A DNA stretch of 64,000 bases from Sphingopyxis sp. BSN-002 (lineage in GTDB: Bacteria > Pseudomonadota > Alphaproteobacteria > Sphingomonadales > Sphingomonadaceae): contig NZ_CP091804.1 of NCBI RefSeq assembly GCF_022024275.1, positions 1 through 64,000 on the forward strand, written 5' to 3'. Within the stretch, counting starts at the first letter, position 1. Every line of letters starts with the position of its first letter. Positions 1-8,294 of the stretch are shown piece by piece. The position numbers and the translations under genes are program-made. The notes under the pieces are model-generated. The model made no database searches. It worked only from the letters and a program-made list of their open reading frames with translations, and had not been told where the DNA came from.

Positions 1-28
1 GGGCCCAGTCCGCTGGTGAAATCATGGG

Positions 29-46
29 CCCCGGCTTTCGCCGGGG
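29..46. repeat. Short GC-rich hairpin repeat downstream of phoB
   Basis: A perfect 7-bp stem (CCCCGGC / GCCGGGG) with a TTTC loop lies 40 bases beyond the phoB stop codon. It resembles the small palindromes dispersed between sphingomonad genes. It could also help terminate phoB transcription, but no T-run follows it on the minus strand. The rest of 1-86 shows no gene. Confidence 0.5.
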
Positions 47-86
47 TGCACATCTCTATCGTCAGCAATCGGTCGAAACCGGTCGT

Positions 87-785
87 CTAGATGCTCTTGC
101 CCGCGTCGAGTGCATAGCCTGCCGAGCGTACCGTGCGGATGATATCCGCAGTGCCGGGCAGGTTGATCGCCTTGCGCAGGCGGCGGATATGGACGTCGAC
201 CGTGCGCAGTTCGATGTCGCTGTCCTGGCCCCACACGCTGTCGAGCAGCTGCCCGCGTGAGAAGACACGGCCCGGATGCTCCATGAAATGGCGCAGCAGG
301 CGGAATTCGGTCGGCCCCATCGCGACGATCTGGCCGTTGCGCACAACCTTGTGCGCGACCGAATCGAGCTCGATATCGGCATAGGCGAGGAGTTCGCCGG
401 CCAGCGCGGGGCGGAGGCGCCGCAGCACCGCCGAGACGCGTGCGACAAGTTCGCGCGGGCTGAACGGCTTGGTGACATAGTCGTCGGCGCCGGTTTCGAG
501 GCCGCGGATGCGATCCTCTTCCTCGCCGCGCGCGGTCAGCATGATGATCGGGACGTTCGCCGACTTCGGATTGCGGCGGAGGCGCCGGCACACTTCGATG
601 CCGGGCAGGCTCTCGATCATCCAGTCGAGCAGGACGATGTCGGGAACGCGTTCCTCGACGAGGACGAGCGCCTGCTCGCCGTCGGGGGTCTGGCGGACCG
701 AAAAGCCTTCGCGTGCGAAGTGCCAGACGATCAGCTCGGCGATCGCTTCGTCATCCTCGATGAGAAGCAGGTCGGGCTGCGGCAT
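87..785 (-). CDS. phoB: Phosphate regulon response regulator PhoB
   Basis: OmpR-family response regulator of 232 aa that activates Pho-box promoters when phosphorylated by PhoR under phosphate limitation. The receiver domain (about residues 1-120) shows the acidic pocket LLIEDDE, the phospho-acceptor in VLLDW and the conserved lysine in YVTKPFSP. The C-terminal winged helix (about 130-228) ends in the family pattern TVDVHIRRLRKAI...RTVRSAGYAL. The start overlaps the phoU stop by one base (TGATG), so it is the last gene of the pst-pho operon. No PhoR kinase is visible in the window. Length and synteny with phoU make the assignment firm. Confidence 0.97.
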   Translation of the reverse strand: MPQPDLLLIEDDEAIAELIVWHFAREGFSVRQTPDGEQALVLVEERVPDIVLLDWMIESLPGIEVCRRLRRNPKSANVPIIMLTARGEEEDRIRGLETGADDYVTKPFSPRELVARVSAVLRRLRPALAGELLAYADIELDSVAHKVVRNGQIVAMGPTEFRLLRHFMEHPGRVFSRGQLLDSVWGQDSDIELRTVDVHIRRLRKAINLPGTADIIRTVRSAGYALDAGKSI

Positions 786-1504
786 CAGGCCTGCTCCTGC
801 CCCGAGGCTGCGCCTTCGGGCGTCTGGCCGCGCTCGCGTTCCTCCATATGTTCGCCGGTGACGACATAATAGACCATCTCGGCGATGTTCGTCGCATGGT
901 CGCCCATGCGTTCGAGGTTCTTGGCGACGAACAGCAGGTGTGCGCTTTCGGTGATGTGCTTCGGATTTTCCATCATGAAGGTCACGAGCGTGCGGAAGAT
1001 GCTGTTGTAGAAATCGTCGACATTCTTGTCGCGCACCGTCACCCGCACCGCGAGCTCGGGATCGCGCGCGGCGAAGCTGTCGAGCGCGTCGTGGATCAGC
1101 TCGGCGACCGCCGCCGACATCGACATCAGCACCGGGATCGCCTCGATCTGCCGCGTCTGGTCCATCAGCGCGACGCGCTTGGCGATATTCTTCGCATAGT
1201 CGCCGATACGTTCGACGACCGACACGATCTTCAGCGCCGCGATCATCTCGCGCAGATCATCGGCCATCGGGGCACGCAGCGCGATCGTCTGGACCGCGAG
1301 CTGTTCGACCTCGGCTTCGAGCGCGTCGATCTTCTTGTCGTCGCGCACGACCTGCGCGGCGAGGTCGAGGTCGCCGTTGTTGAGCGCGTTCATCGCCTGC
1401 AGCAGCGCCTGCTCGGCGCGGCCGCCCATCTCGCTGATCAGGCCGCGGAGGCGGTTCAGATCCTCGTCGAAAGCCTTGACGGTATGATCGTTGGTAACTG
1501 CCAT
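785..1504 (-). CDS. phoU: Phosphate signalling protein PhoU
   Basis: 239 aa, all-helical, with two repeats of the PhoU three-helix fold (about residues 10-115 and 120-215). PhoU couples the Pst transporter to the PhoR/PhoB system and dampens the phosphate-starvation response when phosphate is plentiful. Typical signatures are the EAEVEQLAVQTIALRAPMADDLR segment, the matching LVTFMMENP segment, and KNLERMGDHATNIAE in the second repeat. It sits between pstB and phoB, the usual order, with 25 bases separating it from pstB and a one-base overlap with phoB. Confidence 0.97.
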   Translation of the reverse strand: MAVTNDHTVKAFDEDLNRLRGLISEMGGRAEQALLQAMNALNNGDLDLAAQVVRDDKKIDALEAEVEQLAVQTIALRAPMADDLREMIAALKIVSVVERIGDYAKNIAKRVALMDQTRQIEAIPVLMSMSAAVAELIHDALDSFAARDPELAVRVTVRDKNVDDFYNSIFRTLVTFMMENPKHITESAHLLFVAKNLERMGDHATNIAEMVYYVVTGEHMEERERGQTPEGAASGQEQA

Positions 1505-1529
1505 CTGCTTCGTCCTTCTTCGGCCGGGC

Positions 1530-2318
1530 TTAACCGTAGCGGCCGGTGATATAGTCCTTGGTGCGTTCCTGCTTCGGGTTGGTGAAGATGTCGGTGGTCT
1601 TGCCGTACTCGACCAGCGTCCCGAGGTGGAAAAAGGCGGTGCGCTGCGACACGCGGGCCGCCTGCTGCATATTGTGGGTGACGATCACGATCGCATATTT
1701 GCCGCGCAGTTCGTGGATCAGCTCCTCGATCTTCGCGGTCGCGATCGGGTCGAGCGCCGAGCAGGGCTCGTCCATCAGGATGACTTCGGGATCGACCGCG
1801 ATCGCGCGCGCGATGCACAGGCGCTGTTGCTGGCCGCCCGACAGCGCGGTGCCGCTTTCGCCGAGACGGTCCTTGACCTCGTCCCAAAGGCCGGCGCGAA
1901 CCAGCGCGCGTTCGACGATGACGTCGAGGTCGGCCTTGCCCGGCGCGAGGCCATGGATGCGCGGGCCATAGGCGACATTGTCATAGATCGACTTGGGGAA
2001 GGGGTTCGGCTTCTGGAACACCATGCCGACGCGGGCGCGGAGCTGCACCACGTCCATCGACGGGGCATAGATGTCCTCGCCGTCGAGCTCGATCCTGCCG
2101 ATCACGCGGGCGCTCGCGACAGTGTCGTTCATGCGGTTGAGCGAGCGCAGAAAGGTCGACTTGCCGCAGCCCGACGGGCCGATGAAGGCGGTGACCAGGT
2201 CGGTGCCGACGTCGATCGACACGTCGTGGATCGCCTGTTTCTCGCCATAGAAGACGTTGACGCCGTGCGCCTTCATCTTGGGGTCGGCGATGATGAGATC
2301 GTCTTGGGTCATGTTCAC
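1530..2318 (-). CDS. pstB: Phosphate ABC transporter ATP-binding protein PstB
   Basis: 262 aa cytoplasmic ATPase of the high-affinity PstSCAB phosphate importer. Visible motifs are Walker [10 protein letters not shown] (about residue 47), Q-loop [12 protein letters not shown] signature [14 protein letters not shown] and Walker [14 protein letters not shown], followed by the H-loop VTHNM. The [15 protein letters not shown] and ALDPIAT stretches are characteristic of PstB rather than other ABC ATPases. The start chosen is a GTG that overlaps the pstA stop by four bases (GTGA); an ATG two codons downstream is an alternative. Confidence 0.97.
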   Translation of the reverse strand: MNMTQDDLIIADPKMKAHGVNVFYGEKQAIHDVSIDVGTDLVTAFIGPSGCGKSTFLRSLNRMNDTVASARVIGRIELDGEDIYAPSMDVVQLRARVGMVFQKPNPFPKSIYDNVAYGPRIHGLAPGKADLDVIVERALVRAGLWDEVKDRLGESGTALSGGQQQRLCIARAIAVDPEVILMDEPCSALDPIATAKIEELIHELRGKYAIVIVTHNMQQAARVSQRTAFFHLGTLVEYGKTTDIFTNPKQERTKDYITGRYG

Positions 2319-3571
2319 CAGCGTTTTTCGAACTTGTTGCGAAGATAGATCGCGAGGGCGTTCATCGACAGCAGCACGATAAGCAGCACGATGATCGCGG
2401 CGGAGGTTTTCTCGACAAAGCCCCGGTCGACTTCGTCCGACCAGAGGAAGATCTGCATCGGTAGCACCGTCGCCGGCGAGCAGATGCCGCTGGGCACGTC
2501 GCCGATAAAGGCGCGCATGCCGACGAGGAGCAGCGGGGCGGTCTCGCCCAGCGCGCGCGCCATGCCGATGATCGTCCCGGTCAGGATGCCGGGGAGCGCG
2601 AGCGGCAGGACGTGGTGAAACACGACCTGCACCGGGCTGGCGCCGACGCCCAATGCGGCGTCGCGGATCGACGGCGGGACCGCCTTGATCGCGTTGCGAC
2701 TGGCGATGACGATCACGGGCATCGTCATCAGCGCCAGCGTCAGGCCGCCGACGAGCGGGCTTGCCTGACAGATACCGAACCAGTTGATGAACACCGCAAG
2801 CGCAAGCAGGCCGAAGATGATCGAGGGCACTGCGGCCAGATTGTTGATCGACACCTCGATCAGGTCGGTCCAGCGGTTCTTCGGCGCATATTCCTCAAGA
2901 TACAGCGCCGCGAGGACGCCGGTCGGGAAAGCGATCAGGAAGGCGATGAAGATCGTCAGCAACGACCCCTTGAGCGCGCCCCAGATGCCCGCGACCGCGG
3001 GATCGGTGGCGTCGGCATTCCTGAAGAAGGGCGTGTGCAGCCCGGTCGACAGCTTGCCGTCCTTCTCCAGCGCATCGACCTTCGCGCCGATCGCTCCCTT
3101 CGCGCCTTCCTTGGCGGCGATGTCGACCTCGGACGAAGCGGGGAGGTGGAAGGTCGTCTTGCCCTTCAAAAGCTCCGGGTCGTCCTTGATCGCGGTACGG
3201 ACTTCCTTCCACGCATTCTCGCTGATCATCTTCGACCCGTCGGGGCCGAGCGCCTCGTCGGCGGCGAAGGCGACGATGTCGGCGAGGCCCGCGTTCGCGA
3301 TCACCTGATCGGCGTCGGCATCGCCGAGCCGCGACGCATCGACGGTCAGCGGCATCGCCTTGAAGTCGATCGGAACTTCCACATTCGTGTAAGTGAAACC
3401 GCGCAGGCCGTTGCCGACCATCACGAACAGCAGGAAGGCGAGGAAAAAGCCGGAGAGCAGGACCGCGCCCAGCCCGAACAGCTTGAAGCGGCGCTCGGCG
3501 GCGTAGCGGCCCGCGATGCGTTTCTGCATCGTCGCGCCTTTCCAGTCGGTCGGGGCGGTCTCTCTATTCAT
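2315..3571 (-). CDS. pstA: Phosphate ABC transporter permease PstA
   Basis: 418 aa inner-membrane permease. The C-terminal 220 residues carry the BPD_transp_1 fold with the EAA-like loop ([29 protein letters not shown]) and the PstA-type [16 protein letters not shown]. An N-terminal hydrophobic helix (about 32-55) is followed by a soluble insert of about 140 residues before the second helix. This long form is typical of alphaproteobacterial PstA rather than the ~300-aa E. coli form. The start overlaps the pstC stop by eight bases and the stop overlaps pstB, so translation is probably coupled. Confidence 0.95.
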   Translation of the reverse strand: MNRETAPTDWKGATMQKRIAGRYAAERRFKLFGLGAVLLSGFFLAFLLFVMVGNGLRGFTYTNVEVPIDFKAMPLTVDASRLGDADADQVIANAGLADIVAFAADEALGPDGSKMISENAWKEVRTAIKDDPELLKGKTTFHLPASSEVDIAAKEGAKGAIGAKVDALEKDGKLSTGLHTPFFRNADATDPAVAGIWGALKGSLLTIFIAFLIAFPTGVLAALYLEEYAPKNRWTDLIEVSINNLAAVPSIIFGLLALAVFINWFGICQASPLVGGLTLALMTMPVIVIASRNAIKAVPPSIRDAALGVGASPVQVVFHHVLPLALPGILTGTIIGMARALGETAPLLLVGMRAFIGDVPSGICSPATVLPMQIFLWSDEVDRGFVEKTSAAIIVLLIVLLSMNALAIYLRNKFEKRW

Positions 3572-4940
3572 ATGCTTCGCGATACTTTTTGACGATGCGC
3601 AGCGCGACGATGTTGAGCAGCAAGGTCACGATGAACAGCACGAGGCCGAGCGCGAAGGCGGCGAGCGTCTTGGCGCTGTCGAATTCCTGGTCGCCCGTGA
3701 GCAGCTTGACGATCTGCGCGGTCACCGTGGTGACGCTGGCGAAGGGGTTGGCGGTGAGGTTGGCGGAGAGGCCCGCGGCCATCACCACGATCATCGTCTC
3801 GCCGATCGCGCGGCTGACCGCGAGCAGGATGCCGCCCATCACGCCGGGCAGCGCGGCGGGGATCAGCACCTGACGGATCGTCTCGTTCGGCGTCGCGCCG
3901 AGCGCAAGCGAGCCGTCGCGCATCGCCTGCGGCACCGCGTTGATGCTGTCGTCGGCCATCGACGAGACGAAGGGGATGATCATCACGCCCATCACGATAC
4001 CCGCGGCGAGCGCGCTTTCGGTCGAGGCGTTCGGAATGCCGAGCATCACCGCGAATTCGCGCAGCGCCGGCGCGACGGTCAGCGCGGCGAAATAGCCGTA
4101 GACGACGGTCGGGACGCCCGCGAGGATCTCGAGCAAGGGCTTGACCCAGCGGCGCACGCGCGGCGCGGCATATTGGGTAAGGTACACCGCGGTCATCATC
4201 CCGATCGGGATCGCGACGATCATCGCGATGATTGCGCCGATCAGCACCGTGCCCCAGAACAGCGGGATGCCGCCGAAGGTGTCGGGCTGCGGCGCGCCGC
4301 TCGTCGGCGCCCACTCGGTCCCGAACAGCAGCTCGGCGGGCGAGACGAGGCGGAAGAAGCGGATCGATTCGAACAGCAACGACAATACGATGCCGAAGGT
4401 CGTCAGGATCGCGACGAGCGAGGCGAGAAGCAGCAGCCCCATGACGATCTTCTCGACCCTTGTCCGGGCGCGGAAGTCGGGCTTGATCCGCGTGAAGGCA
4501 TAGAGGCCGCCCGCCAGCGCGAGCGCCAGCATCGCGGCGATGCCGATCCATGCATAGAAATGCGTCGCGTCGGCATAGGGCCTGACCAGCGGCGCCGCGG
4601 CGGGCAGCCGCACTGCGGCTTGTGCGCCCTGCGCGACGCTCCGTGCGTCGGACAGGATCGCGCCGCGTTCGAAGCCGAAGGCGGGCAGGCTCTGCGCCGC
4701 GTCGCTCGACAGCACCGAATTGGTGATCAGTGCGGGCGACACCGCCGACCAGACGGCGAGGAAGATCGCGGCGGGGGCGAACAGCCACAGCGCGACATAC
4801 CAGCCATGATATTGCGGGCGCGAGTGCAGCTTGCTGCCCGCGCGGCCCGCCAGCATCAGCGAGCGCGCCCGGCCGGCGAGCCAGCCGATCAGGGCAAGCC
4901 CTCCGATCAGCAGCAGTAAGGCGGCGGCGTTGAAAGTCAC
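3564..4940 (-). CDS. pstC: Phosphate ABC transporter permease PstC
   Basis: 458 aa inner-membrane permease that pairs with PstA. The N-terminal third contains two or three extra hydrophobic helices and a soluble loop, as in other long alphaproteobacterial PstC proteins. The conserved permease domain begins near residue 230 and includes the loop DGSLALGATPNETIRQVLIPAALPGVMGG and AIGETMIVVMAAG. It is the first gene of pstCAB-phoU-phoB. The upstream gap of 276 bases separates it from pstS and contains a pstS terminator and an inverted repeat, so pstC may have its own promoter. Confidence 0.95.
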   Translation of the reverse strand: MTFNAAALLLLIGGLALIGWLAGRARSLMLAGRAGSKLHSRPQYHGWYVALWLFAPAAIFLAVWSAVSPALITNSVLSSDAAQSLPAFGFERGAILSDARSVAQGAQAAVRLPAAAPLVRPYADATHFYAWIGIAAMLALALAGGLYAFTRIKPDFRARTRVEKIVMGLLLLASLVAILTTFGIVLSLLFESIRFFRLVSPAELLFGTEWAPTSGAPQPDTFGGIPLFWGTVLIGAIIAMIVAIPIGMMTAVYLTQYAAPRVRRWVKPLLEILAGVPTVVYGYFAALTVAPALREFAVMLGIPNASTESALAAGIVMGVMIIPFVSSMADDSINAVPQAMRDGSLALGATPNETIRQVLIPAALPGVMGGILLAVSRAIGETMIVVMAAGLSANLTANPFASVTTVTAQIVKLLTGDQEFDSAKTLAAFALGLVLFIVTLLLNIVALRIVKKYREAYE

Positions 4941-5056
4941 ATCGTCCCCGTTATCGCATCGACATCATCGCGTCCGACCCAAAGCCGGTCGGCGTGGCAG
5001 TTTGATGACTCTTGTCACAATTTACAGCCGCATGGAGCGCCTTAATTCCGCTCGTG

Positions 5057-5120
5057 TCGAGCGAAGTCGAGACACCCATCAGTCTTGCGCAATCCTGTGG
5101 GGCATCTCGACTTCGCTCGA
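5057..5120. repeat. 16-bp perfect inverted repeat between pstS and pstC
   Basis: The arms TCGAGCGAAGTCGAGA (5057-5072) and its exact reverse complement (5105-5120) flank a 32-base spacer. The arm sequence matches, from memory, a palindromic repeat dispersed in many sphingomonad genomes. It lies in the 276-base gap 4941-5216, which otherwise holds the pstS terminator and no gene. Confidence 0.7.
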
Positions 5121-5156
5121 TGCGAACGGAGAAGGGATTGCCCGGGCAGGATATGC

Positions 5157-5207
5157 AAAAAAGCGGTGGCCGGGGAAGGGGATGTGGCCCCTCCGGTCCG
5201 GCCACCG
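5157..5207 (-). terminator. Rho-independent terminator of pstS
   Basis: A perfect 10-bp stem (5164-5173 with 5198-5207) is followed on the minus strand by GC and a run of six T. It begins about 10 bases after the pstS stop codon. The loop is long (24 nt) and has internal complementarity. It suggests that pstS is at least partly a separate transcript from pstCAB-phoU-phoB. Confidence 0.75.
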
Positions 5208-5216
5208 GCGGGAGGG

Positions 5217-6266
5217 TTACTTGAGCTCGGCGCCGTCGAGGGCGGTCATGCCCTTGGCGTTCGCCGCGGCCTTGTCGGCAACGGCCTTCGGCGAGACGAC
5301 CAGACCCTTGGGGGCCAGATAGCCGCCCTCGGCCGCGCCCTTCAGGAACTCGGCGATATATTCGGCGAGGCCGGGGATTACGCCGACATGCGCTTTCTTG
5401 ACATAGATGAACAGCGGGCGCGAACCCGGATAGCTGCCATCGGCGATCGCGGCATAGGTGGGGGCGACGCCCTGCACCGGCACGGCCTTGATCTTGTCCT
5501 TGTTGGCATCGAGATAGCTGAAGCCGAAGATGCCGAGGCTATCGGGGTTCTTGTCGAGCTTCGAGATGATGAGGTTATCATTCTCGCCCTGTTCGACATA
5601 GAAGGGCGCGCCGCGCAGCGTGGTGCAGGTCGCCTCATGCTTGTCCTTGTCGCTGTCCTTCAGCGCCTTCATCTCGGCATTGGCGTCGCAGCCCTTGCCC
5701 ATGATCAGCTCCTTGAACGCGTCATAGGTGCCGCTGGTCGACGGCGGGCCGAAGACCGAGATCGCGACCGCGGGAAGCGCCGGGTTGACGTCCTTCCACG
5801 TCTTGGCGGTGTTCGGCTTGCCATAGGGGTTCGCCGCGAGCGCCTTGTAGACGTCTTCCTCGCTCAGCTTGAAGCCGGGGCCGCGCTGCGCTTCGCCGAG
5901 CGCGATGCCGTCGATGCCGACCTGGATTTCGACGATGTCCTTGACGCCGTTCTTGGCGCAGGTGTCGAATTCCTTCTTCTTCATGCGGCGCGAGGCGTTC
6001 GCGATGTCGGGCGTGTCGCCGCCGACGCCGGCACAGAAACGCTCGAAACCGCCACCGGTGCCGGTGCTGTCGATCTTCGGAACCTTGTTGCCGGTCGCTT
6101 CGGCGAACTTCTCACCGACTGCGGTCGCAAAGGGATAGACGGTCGAGGAGCCGACGGCGCTGATATAGTCGCGCGCGCCGCCACCCGACGAAGCCTGGTC
6201 CTGACAGGCGGAAAGCGCCAGCGCGGCAGTCGCGGCGCAGGCGATGAGGGCAAATTTCTTGGCCAT
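5217..6266 (-). CDS. pstS: Phosphate-binding protein PstS (lipoprotein-like)
   Basis: 349 aa substrate-binding component of the Pst importer. The N-terminus has a positively charged MAKK, a hydrophobic core, and the lipobox LSAC, so the mature protein probably starts at a lipidated cysteine near residue 21. The phosphate-binding loops are recognisable: GSSTVYPFA (about 40-48), a central GVGGDTPDIANASR segment, and the later PSTSGTYDAF. The start was placed at the ATG at 6266, 15 codons inside the longest frame, because it has an AGGA ribosome-binding site at good spacing and begins the signal peptide directly. The promoter region upstream carries Pho-box repeats. Confidence 0.93.
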   Translation of the reverse strand: MAKKFALIACAATAALALSACQDQASSGGGARDYISAVGSSTVYPFATAVGEKFAEATGNKVPKIDSTGTGGGFERFCAGVGGDTPDIANASRRMKKKEFDTCAKNGVKDIVEIQVGIDGIALGEAQRGPGFKLSEEDVYKALAANPYGKPNTAKTWKDVNPALPAVAISVFGPPSTSGTYDAFKELIMGKGCDANAEMKALKDSDKDKHEATCTTLRGAPFYVEQGENDNLIISKLDKNPDSLGIFGFSYLDANKDKIKAVPVQGVAPTYAAIADGSYPGSRPLFIYVKKAHVGVIPGLAEYIAEFLKGAAEGGYLAPKGLVVSPKAVADKAAANAKGMTALDGAELK

Positions 6267-6350
6267 GGAATAAATCCTGTAGAGGGGGTCGTTACCGAAC
6301 CAAGCCACCACCCCTGCGGCGACTCGCTGACTGCCCTCTGATGGATTTGT

Positions 6351-6367
6351 GTGACGCGTTTGTGACA
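6351..6367 (-). promoter_or_regulatory. Candidate Pho box for pstS
   Basis: Read on the minus strand, TGTCACAAACGCGTCAC contains two TGTCA/CGTCA half-sites 11 bases apart, with an A-rich spacer. This is the architecture of PhoB boxes. It lies 85 bases upstream of the pstS start codon, the expected regulated gene. The match is by eye to the known consensus. Confidence 0.75.
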
Positions 6368-6372
6368 GGGAG

Positions 6373-6389
6373 TGTCATGGAAGTGTCAT
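6373..6389 (+). promoter_or_regulatory. Second candidate Pho box, facing the DUF262-HEPN genes
   Basis: On the plus strand TGTCAT occurs at 6373-6378 and again at 6384-6389, exactly 11 bases apart. This is the spacing of a PhoB direct repeat, in the opposite orientation to the pstS box six bases away. On the minus strand the same bases read ATGACA, so the site could instead extend the pstS operator. No strong -10 element is visible downstream, so activity towards the plus-strand genes is only inferred. Confidence 0.5.
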
Positions 6390-6489
6390 GAGAAGTCGAG
6401 AATTGAGATCGACTGGAGGAAGGCTAAAGACTACGCTACACGAGGTGCTTGATAGACCAATCGGTCAGACAAGGGGCAAGGCAGTAAAA

Positions 6490-7677
6490 ATGAACGATCC
6501 GCAAATTGATTGGGTTGATCGCGACGAAGAGTTCGACGACGATGAAGCTGAGGAATCTTCCGCTGACCTAACTTTGACCGAAGCAAAATTTGATGGTTTA
6601 GTGGTTGCGCCCGCAGACTGGACGATTGAGACGCTTTATACTCAGATTGGGAAGCAGATAGATCTCGATCCAGATTTTCAAAGGCGGAATGTTTGGAATG
6701 CGAAGGCAAAATCAAGATTTATCGAGTCGCTGCTCTTAGGAATTCCTATTCCGCAGATACTTCTATCTTCAAAACCGGGGGTGAAAAGCTCTTTTCTTGT
6801 TCTCGATGGGAAGCAGCGCTTGCTTACCATCAAAGAGTTCATCGACGGAAAGCTGCCAAACGGTCGCAAATTTCGATTGAAGGATTTGCGGGTTTTGAAG
6901 GTTTTTGAAGGCAAAACATGGGAGCAGATGTCAGCCGATCGAGATGTTGCAGGCAAGCTTCTCAATGAGACGCAGCGCACGACCGTGTTGAGGGGGTGGA
7001 CTGACGAGTCTGTTCTCTATGAGATATTCTATCGCCTCAATTCTGGCTCAGTTAAGCTATCGCCGATGGAATTGAGGATGTCGCTCTATCCTGGAGAGTT
7101 TCTCAAATTTATCCTTAGGTGGACCGAAAACATTGGTCCGGTTCACCATCTGCTAAAAAAACGCTCCCCAGACCCAAGGATGGGAGATGTGGAGTTAGCC
7201 GTTAGGTATCTTGCATTTACCGATTTGGATATAGAATATACGGGCGACCTAAAGAAATTTCTCGATAGCACTTGTGAATCATATAACATAAAATTCGATG
7301 ATCGCGACTTCGTGAGATCGGTCGAAGATCGTCTAGCTCAGCTTGATGCCGCAATTGAAGCTGGGATAAATATATTTGGAGAAAGTGGTTTTTGTAGGAA
7401 ATATATTAAGGGTAATTTTGAAAGTAGATTTAACAGGGCGATATTCGATATAATGTCATTCACTCTATCTATTGTTGAATTTAGGAAATGGGCGTTATCG
7501 AATGGTTCGGCTCTTGTCGATGAGTTTAAACGTTTGTCGGCCAGCGATGTCGATTTTTCTCGGTCTATTGAGACTACGACAAAGTCCATTGAATCGACTT
7601 CTGCTAGGTTCTCGAAGTGGATTGATGCCGTCTCCGCTTTGTCGGGGATTAAGCTGCCGCAGCCTAGCATCAAATAG
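6490..7677 (+). CDS. DUF262 domain protein (ParB/Srx-like, DGQQR-type)
   Basis: 395 aa. The N-terminal half matches DUF262: QRRNVW (about residues 64-69), LLLGIPIPQILL (about 81-92), the nucleotide-binding/nuclease-associated VLDGKQRLLTI (about 104-114, the DGQQR motif with K for the first Q) and LNSGSVKLSPMELR (about 183-196). DUF262 is found in the GmrSD type IV restriction enzymes and in other phage-defence genes. No DUF1524 HNH module is seen in the C-terminal 180 residues, so this is not a complete GmrSD. An acidic stretch (DEEFDDDEAEES) precedes the domain. Base composition is far more AT-rich than the neighbours. The start ATG at 6490 was preferred; an in-frame ATG at 6388 would add 34 unconvincing residues. 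Eight bases separate it from the HEPN gene. Confidence 0.85.
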   Translation: MNDPQIDWVDRDEEFDDDEAEESSADLTLTEAKFDGLVVAPADWTIETLYTQIGKQIDLDPDFQRRNVWNAKAKSRFIESLLLGIPIPQILLSSKPGVKSSFLVLDGKQRLLTIKEFIDGKLPNGRKFRLKDLRVLKVFEGKTWEQMSADRDVAGKLLNETQRTTVLRGWTDESVLYEIFYRLNSGSVKLSPMELRMSLYPGEFLKFILRWTENIGPVHHLLKKRSPDPRMGDVELAVRYLAFTDLDIEYTGDLKKFLDSTCESYNIKFDDRDFVRSVEDRLAQLDAAIEAGINIFGESGFCRKYIKGNFESRFNRAIFDIMSFTLSIVEFRKWALSNGSALVDEFKRLSASDVDFSRSIETTTKSIESTSARFSKWIDAVSALSGIKLPQPSIK

Positions 7678-7685
7678 GCGGGCCT

Positions 7686-8294
7686 ATGCCGAGCGCCCTC
7701 TATCAAAAAATGGTAGCTGACCTGCTTGAGGCTAGAAAAATAGCCTACAAGGTGCCGCTCTATCAGTGCAATACGGTGGTTCAAGAGCTAAAAATTAAAT
7801 CTCTTATGTTTCTAAGTCACGCAATTATAGAAGAGTATTTGGAAACTATAGCTCTAGATACCGCTCAGAAGGCTGTGGGAATATATGATGGAGAAAATCG
7901 GATAACGAGAGCGTTGGTCGGCTTGATTTCAAGTGGACTCATTGGAAGAGTTGAGGAGTCGGGGCTCAACAAAAAGATAAAGAAAGAACCGTTTGAGAAT
8001 ATATCTTTGTTCTCTAGCCATGCTTTTGGCAGATTTAAATCGTTGATTGGCGATAACAATGGGATTCGCGTAACTGATCAAATGAAAATGCTTCTGCCAG
8101 TGGGCATAGATCCTGGAACGGAAGACCCAGTCACGATGGCCGCTTTGGATTCTTTTGGAGGAAAACGGGGAGCAATCGCCCACACGTTCAAGATTGCTAA
8201 GAGTCATACTCTGAGCGAGATTGAGGGAGATATTACTACCATCAGAAACGGCCTTGTGAATTACGATAATGCATGTTTGGCGGCGCTTGCATAA
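7686..8294 (+). CDS. HEPN-domain protein, putative RNase partner of the DUF262 protein
   Basis: 202 aa, mostly helical. Near the C-terminus GKRGAIAHTFK contains R161-x4-H166, the catalytic R-x4-6-H motif of HEPN ribonucleases, here in the R-G-A-I-A-H form typical of MAE_28990/RiboL-PSP-type HEPN domains. An upstream helix (FLSHAIIEEYLETIALDTA) fits the first HEPN helix. The gene begins eight bases after the DUF262 stop, so the two are almost certainly cotranscribed. It shares their AT-rich composition. The role as an abortive-infection or translation-blocking RNase is inferred from the family and the partner, not shown. The stop TAA is followed directly by the ATG of the next gene. Confidence 0.75.
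   Translation: MPSALYQKMVADLLEARKIAYKVPLYQCNTVVQELKIKSLMFLSHAIIEEYLETIALDTAQKAVGIYDGENRITRALVGLISSGLIGRVEESGLNKKIKKEPFENISLFSSHAFGRFKSLIGDNNGIRVTDQMKMLLPVGIDPGTEDPVTMAALDSFGGKRGAIAHTFKIAKSHTLSEIEGDITTIRNGLVNYDNACLAALA

Noticed and set aside
6490..8294. Complete GmrSD type IV restriction system
   Set aside because: The DUF262 half is present but I see no DUF1524 HNH domain in either protein.
6490..8294. HEPN-MNT toxin-antitoxin pair
   Set aside because: The partner is a DUF262 protein, with no nucleotidyltransferase GSxxxGxxxxxSD motif.
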